This document shows, one piece after another, positions 6,765 to 10,678 of a DNA stretch of 10,678 nt (the stretch's first letter is position 1; every line of letters begins with the position of its first letter). Under the pieces are notes generated by a model. The model had not been told where the DNA came from, ran no database searches, and worked only from the letters and a program-made list of their open reading frames with translations. The position numbers and the translations under genes were made by a program. The stretch covers positions 1 through 10,678 of the forward strand of contig JARGGE010000060.1 of the NCBI GenBank assembly GCA_029210865.1. The letters are read 5' to 3'. Source of the DNA: Trueperaceae bacterium. Lineage in GTDB: Bacteria > Deinococcota > Deinococci > Deinococcales > Trueperaceae.

Positions 6765-8220
6765 CGCGCACCCCCCTCGGCGAGCTCGAGCACGACCGGC
6801 GGTGGTGCCGCGGCCAAGCCGGCCGCGGCCTCGGCCTCGAAGGCCGTGAGGTTCGCGGCTGGCGCGATGCCGAGCCACAGGGTGGCGGCGACGATCGGCA
6901 CCAGGACGGCGACCTCGAGCGGGCTCAGGTCGCGCGTCGGCGCGCCCTTGGCCTCACCCTGGAACAGCCGCTGGAAGAGGTTGACGCCGAAGGCGCCGGC
7001 CCCAATCGCGGCCATCACGGCGAGCGTCGCGGCCAGCGGGCTGGCGGCGAAGGCGCCGAGCACGGCGAGGAACTCGCCCGGGAAGTTGGCGAGGCCGGGC
7101 ACCCCGATGCCGCCGAACAGGACGAGCAGCGACACCGCGGCGAAGGCGGGGGCCGCCTTGGCGAGGCCGCCGAAGGCGTCGAGCTCGAAGCTGCCCCGAC
7201 GGGCATGGAGCATGCCGGCGACGAGGAAGAGCCCGGACGTCGTCACCATCTGCGCCGCCAGGAGCGCCATGGCGCCGCTCTGCCCGGCGAGGTGGAGCGA
7301 GAACAGCCCCACGGCGACGATCCCCATGTGGGAGATCGAGAAGTAGGCCAGCACGCGCTTGAGGTGCGTGTGGCGGGTGGCGATCGCCATCGCGTAGACC
7401 GCCGTGAAGGCGCCGAGCGCGAGGCCCAGCGGGGCCAACAGGGTCGCCCCGTCCGGCAGGAGCGGGAGCGCCCAGGCGAAGAGCCCGAAGCCGCCGAGCT
7501 TGTAGAGCGTGCCGGCGACGTCGGCCGCCCCGGAGGGGTGGTTCTGCTCGTTGACGTCGACGAGCCAGGCGTGCAGCGGGAAGATCGGCAGCTTGACCGC
7601 GAAGGCGAACATGAAGGCGCCGAAGAGCCAGGCCTGGGTGAGCGGGTCGAGTTGCGGGGTCGCGGCGAGCAGCTCCTCGAAGCGGTAGCCCGCCGCGCCC
7701 GACAGCGGCCGCAGCGCGAGCAGCGCGAGCAGCATGACGAACGAGCCGGCGACGGCGTACATCAGGTACTTCACCAGGGCTGCGCGGCGATGCGCCAGCC
7801 CCCAGCCGCCCAGCAGCGCGAGCCCGGGCAGCAGCGTGAGGTCCCAGAAGACGTAGAAGAGCACCAGGTCGCGGGCGAGGAAGATGCCGGCCACGCCCGC
7901 GAGCGTCGCGAGCAGGGCGGCCAGGAAGCGGTGCGCATGGCGATCGACGCGCAGCGCGGCCCAGAGGACCGTGGGCAGCATGACGAGGGCGGCCACGCGG
8001 AGCAGGGCGCCGCCGGCGCCGGTGGCGTCGAGAGCGATCCAGGCGCCGATCGTCGGGATCCACGGGACGTCGAGGCGGCCCGCGGGGCCGTCGGCGAAGA
8101 GGGCAAGCACGAGCGTCGCGACGACGCCGAGCACCGCCAAGGGCAGGTGGACGGCGCGGCGCGGCGCCAGGAGCAGCGCGACCGCGACGGCGAGCGGGAC
8201 GAGCACGATGGCGGCGGCGA

Positions 8221-8224
<4 letters not shown>
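6761..8224 (-). CDS. nuoM: NADH-quinone oxidoreductase subunit M
   Basis: A 487-residue antiporter-like membrane subunit of complex I. Motifs: 'DLVLFYVFWDLTLLPGLALL' (119-138), 'FAFAVKLPIFPLHAWL' (206-221) with K211, 'GTLYKLGGFGLF' (238-249) with K242, 'RVLAYFSISHMGIVAVG' (290-306), and 'GVPGLANFPGEFL' (374-386) with E384. The usual proton-channel glutamate of helix 5 (E144 in E. coli) is an aspartate here, D128. The segment 222-237 reads 'VDVNEQNHPSGAADVA' instead of the common 'PDAH..APTAGS', resembling the Thermus Nqo13 subunit as I recall it. The GTG start at 8224 overlaps the nuoL stop (GTGA) and follows GGGAGG at 8231-8236; the open frame reaches 133 codons further upstream, but that part is an Arg-rich shadow of nuoL. 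Stop overlaps nuoN. Confidence 0.95.
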
Positions 8225-10163
<1,939 letters not shown>

Positions 10164-10167
<4 letters not shown>

Positions 10168-10208
10168 GCGAGCACCTCCGCGTCGGGACGTACGGATGCG
10201 CGACTCAC
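10164..10208 (-). CDS. 14-codon micro-ORF 2 before nuoL
   Basis: GTG at 10208-10206 opens MSRASVRPDAEVLA, ending in TGA at 10166-10164, which overlaps the nuoL ATG by four bases (ATGA). GGAGG at 10220-10216 gives a Shine-Dalgarno at usable distance. The peptide aligns with micro-ORF 1 and with the start of NuoL (MSPDWNDPVA), as expected from duplication. No membrane segment or known family; the act of translating it, rather than the peptide, may be what matters. Confidence 0.35.
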
Positions 10209-10249
10209 GACAGCGCCTCCGCGACGGGACGTTCGGGGGCGAGGCTCAC
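10205..10249 (-). CDS. 14-codon micro-ORF 1 after nuoK
   Basis: GTG at 10249-10247 overlaps the nuoK stop by four bases (GTGA) and opens MSLAPERPVAEALS, ending in TGA at 10207-10205, which in turn overlaps the GTG of micro-ORF 2. The GGAGG at 10261-10257, inside nuoK, serves as Shine-Dalgarno. It has the same length as micro-ORF 2 and shares M1, S2, A4, R7, P8, A10, E11 and L13 with it. No known family. Confidence 0.35.
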   Translation of the reverse strand: MSLAPERPVAEALS

Positions 10250-10569
10250 AGCCGCACCTCCGAGAGGGCGTCGACGTCGGTGCTGCGGCGATCGCGGAAG
10301 ATCGCGACCAGGATGCCCAGGCCCACCGCCACCTCGGCGGCGGCGACGGCGAGGATCACGAACACGGCGGTCTGCCCGCTCATGGCCGCGAGCGCCCCGG
10401 TCCCGGCCCAGTGGCGCGCGTACGCGACGAGCGCGAGGTTGGCGGCGTTGAGCATCAGCTCAACGGAGAGGAAGACGAGGATGGCGCTGCGGCGGGTGAG
10501 CACGCCCACCGCGCCGATCGCGAAGAGGACGGCCGACAGCGCGACGTAGGCTTCGGTGGGCGCGGTCAC
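10246..10569 (-). CDS. nuoK: NADH-quinone oxidoreductase subunit K
   Basis: A 107-residue, three-helix membrane subunit of complex I that forms part of the proton path near the quinone site. Two membrane glutamates essential in E. coli (E36, E72) are matched by E37 in 'LVFLSVELMLNAANLALVAY' (31-50) and E79 in 'AVAAAEVAVGLGILVAIF' (74-91). The C-terminus 'TDVDALSEVRL' follows the family's 'NIDSVSEMRG'-like ending. The start is GTG at 10569, supported by GGAGGG (10575-10580, six-base spacing) and by the four-base GTGA overlap with the upstream reading frame. Its stop overlaps micro-ORF 1. It sits between nuoJ and nuoL as usual. Confidence 0.95.
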   Translation of the reverse strand: MTAPTEAYVALSAVLFAIGAVGVLTRRSAILVFLSVELMLNAANLALVAYARHWAGTGALAAMSGQTAVFVILAVAAAEVAVGLGILVAIFRDRRSTDVDALSEVRL

Positions 10570-10678
10570 GAGCGCCCTCCATGGCCGAGCGCGCGGCTCG
10601 GGCCGGGTAGCCCGGCGGCGGCCTCGGTATCACCCGTGGGACGCTTCGCAGGCGCGCCGTGCACGGTCTTGGCGCGGC
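10566..10678 (-). CDS. nuoJ: C-terminal tail of NADH-quinone oxidoreductase subunit J, 5' end outside window
   Basis: An open frame enters from the right edge and ends at TGA 10568-10566, overlapping the nuoK GTG by four bases. The 36 visible residues (…RAKTVHGAPAKRPTGD…LGHGGRS) are hydrophilic, with no membrane segment, so the call rests on position directly before nuoK, the coupling overlap and the conserved nuoJ-K-L-M-N order rather than on motifs. If correct, the subunit ends in a soluble tail. Confidence 0.6.
   Translation of the reverse strand, partial: RAKTVHGAPAKRPTGDTEAAAGLPGPSRALGHGGRS

Noticed and set aside
4947..7346. A 799-codon open frame on the plus strand
   Set aside because: It lies antisense to nuoM, nuoN and the response regulator, and its product is dominated by Arg, Glu, Gln, Gly and His with no recognisable domain. 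This is what high-GC coding DNA yields in the opposite strand.
10168..10249. Frameshift or sequencing error at the nuoK-nuoL junction
   Set aside because: NuoK ends and NuoL begins at family-typical positions, and the 82 extra bases are explained exactly by two 41-base copies, so no broken gene is needed.

Overview
This is a very GC-rich, densely packed bacterial chromosomal window in which every supported gene reads on the minus strand. Gene order is therefore best followed from the right edge to the left. It looks like core chromosome: no mobile element, CRISPR array, tRNA or rRNA was seen, and no stretch over 300 bases lacks a gene. Three things point to the Deinococcota, perhaps a Truepera-like lineage. 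The aspartate aminotransferase closely resembles the Thermus thermophilus enzyme as I remember it (same 385-residue length, PLP lysine at 234). NuoM carries a 'NHPSG..D..GTLYK' segment that I recall from Thermus Nqo13. Several genes that lack a Shine-Dalgarno have a TANNNT -10-like box 6-9 bases before their start codon, as in Deinococcus leaderless mRNAs. This placement is an inference; no search was run.

Right part (about 10678 to 4191): the 3' end of a respiratory complex I (nuo) operon, in the order nuoJ (tail only), nuoK, nuoL, nuoM, nuoN. nuoJ/nuoK, nuoL/nuoM and nuoM/nuoN overlap by four bases (GTGA or ATGA), which suggests translational coupling. Directly after nuoN, three bases later and in the same reading frame, comes a response regulator with a receiver domain and an intact HD-GYP (cyclic-di-GMP phosphodiesterase) domain.

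The most unusual feature is the nuoK-nuoL junction. Three contiguous head-to-tail copies of a 41-base unit (10139-10261) each carry a GGAGG Shine-Dalgarno, a start codon (GTG, GTG, ATG) and a following AGC/AGT codon. The first two copies make 14-codon micro-ORFs. These chain nuoK to nuoL through three successive four-base stop/start overlaps, so nuoL translation could be reached by a relay of terminating and re-initiating ribosomes.

Middle and left part (4161 to 1): a DinB/YfiT-type four-helix protein, nucleoside diphosphate kinase (ndk), a perfect 17-bp GC hairpin, an aspartate aminotransferase coupled by ATGA overlap to an OsmC-family protein, a short-form AMP nucleosidase, and the first 168 codons of an EamA/DMT-family transporter cut by the left edge. 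The DinB, ndk, AMP nucleosidase and EamA genes have the TANNNT box and no good ribosome-binding site. They may be separate leaderless transcription units rather than a continuation of the nuo operon. Together the genes cover respiration and proton pumping (nuo), cyclic-di-GMP turnover, and nucleotide and amino-acid housekeeping.
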